From positions 1 to 14,110 of the forward strand of contig CALHBW010000392.1 in the NCBI GenBank assembly GCA_937930625.1: DNA of 14,110 nucleotides, given 5' to 3'. Of this stretch, positions 13,274-14,110 are shown piece by piece. The DNA comes from an uncultured Saprospiraceae bacterium (GTDB lineage Bacteria > Bacteroidota > Bacteroidia > Chitinophagales > Saprospiraceae). Numbering within the stretch: the stretch's first letter is position 1; every line of letters starts with the position of its first letter. The position numbers and the translations under genes are program-made. The notes under the pieces were generated by a model. It was not told where the DNA came from and made no database searches. It worked only from the letters and a program-made list of their open reading frames with translations.

Positions 13274-14110
13274 TTAGGGAACACGAAGAAAATAATCTAC
13301 ACGCTTGTTACCCTTTTTACCATCCTTTAAGAGGGGGTGACGGGGGGGCATCGCGCTCGTAGCGCAAAGTAGGTTAATTTCAACTTCGTCGCTTCCCACT
13401 GTGATGTCTTTGACGATAAGTTCGACTATCGTCCGTTTATCCTCAAAGGTAAGGTGTTCCCACCGACTGTACAAGTCCTTTGTCTCGTGGATGATCTGCT
13501 TACTGCCAGTCATATACTGGTTGAGTCCTGCAATCTCATTCTGTAGAGCAGTTATGTGAGTACGTACCTGTGTACGTTGTTCTGAGACAGGGGTATAATG
13601 CTCAGGAAAGTCATCATCTGATAATACGCCCTTTGTGTTGAGACGGATAATATTGTTGAGTTCTTCGCTCAATTTACGCTCCTGCTTCTGTAATGATTCA
13701 AGTTCTTTTTGTTTGTCATGGATGCTGTTTTTTGCGTCAGATAGGTATTGTTCTGCTTGCTGCTGCGAGTTGAGAAATCCTTTGAGTTGTTCGTGAAAAA
13801 TAGTTTCCATGACATCAATCTCAATCTTATTTCGACAACCGCGGCAAACATACTTCGGAGAGTTTGAGACAACATACATTTTTCCACCACATTGACATCT
13901 GATGTGACTTGAAAATAAATGAGTGACACGCTTTGCGGGCTTTCGTTTGATTTGATCTAAGATGCGATTACACTCTTCCCACAATTCTTCCGACACCACC
14001 GCAGGGGCTTTCACAAACACCCATTCATCTTCCGGTTTGGCAGTCATAACACCCTCTTTCATGGTGGTATGATTAGCACGACGAAGCCCTTTTGAAATTG
14101 GGTCTTTGAG
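13274..14110 (-). CDS. Large serine recombinase, C-terminal part (runs off right edge)
   Basis: The minus-strand frame is open from the right edge to its stop at 13276-13274, giving 278 visible residues. The internal ATG at 14062 is not the true start, because the 16 codons before it (LKDPISKGLRRANHTT) continue the family's recombinase domain. That domain goes on through KPEDEWVFVKAPAVVSEELW. A zinc ribbon follows, with Cys72, Cys74, Cys89 and Cys92 of the visible part (CQCGG and CRGC). A long coiled coil (about 105-210) comes next, then the usual FEDKRTIVELIVKDI segment. Large serine recombinases integrate and excise phages, ICEs and other islands by attP x attB recombination. The catalytic resolvase domain lies outside the window. 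The C-terminal tail (PPRHPLLKDGKKGNKRVDYF) is basic and includes a run of seven C on the coding strand. An attachment site may lie close to this gene, but none can be defined here. Confidence 0.88.
   Translation of the reverse strand, partial: LKDPISKGLRRANHTTMKEGVMTAKPEDEWVFVKAPAVVSEELWEECNRILDQIKRKPAKRVTHLFSSHIRCQCGGKMYVVSNSPKYVCRGCRNKIEIDVMETIFHEQLKGFLNSQQQAEQYLSDAKNSIHDKQKELESLQKQERKLSEELNNIIRLNTKGVLSDDDFPEHYTPVSEQRTQVRTHITALQNEIAGLNQYMTGSKQIIHETKDLYSRWEHLTFEDKRTIVELIVKDITVGSDEVEINLLCATSAMPPRHPLLKDGKKGNKRVDYFLRVP

Overview
The window looks like a chromosomal segment of a Bacteroidota bacterium, probably of the Saprospiria/Chitinophagia type. The evidence is a type IX secretion (T9SS) C-terminal sorting domain, a textbook Bacteroidota promoter (TTTG, 19 bp, TACATTTG), little visible Shine-Dalgarno signal, lipoprotein signal peptides, a large WG-repeat protein, a DUF1573 protein and futalosine-pathway menaquinone synthesis (mqnD). 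The species cannot be named from the sequence.

Layout. Positions 1-630 (-) hold most of mqnD, cut by the left edge. It diverges from an ATE1/Bpt-like arginyl-tRNA-protein transferase at 926-1897 (+). That gene converges on an exported 1118-residue WG-repeat protein at 1978-5334 (-). A gene-free stretch of about 1 kb (5335-6309) holds a REP-like inverted pair, blocks of 8-bp repeats, a second inverted-repeat element and the promoter of the DUF1573 gene (6310-6843, +), which ends in a clear intrinsic terminator. An aspartate-type aminotransferase (6981-8177, +) and a small lipoprotein gene (8218-8682, +) follow. A 1042-residue secreted vanadium-haloperoxidase-like protein with a calcium-type repeat array and a T9SS signal lies at 9296-12424 (-). 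A YfcE-type metallophosphoesterase (about 12698-13207, -) and the C-terminal part of a large serine recombinase (13274 to the right edge, -) complete the window. The recombinase marks the edge of a mobile element.

The most unusual object is at about 8955-9265 (+). It is a gene-free, apparently structured segment that contains 33 nt matching the helix 69 region of bacterial 23S rRNA at 31 positions. One of the two differences keeps a helix-69 base pair (C-G becomes U-A). A GNRA-capped hairpin, a helix-71-like hairpin and further stems follow, and the segment ends at a strong intrinsic terminator. No other rRNA surrounds it. I propose an uncharacterised non-coding RNA that mimics domain IV of 23S rRNA.

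A second theme is the intergenic DNA. Six gaps carry short degenerate tandem words of 7-9 bp. Each gap has its own word, and four gaps also contain reverse-complement copies of it. REP-like GTAG hairpins occur three times, two of them as an inverted pair. Most genes here are single transcription units and no multi-gene pathway is evident; the only plausible co-transcribed pair is the aminotransferase and the lipoprotein.
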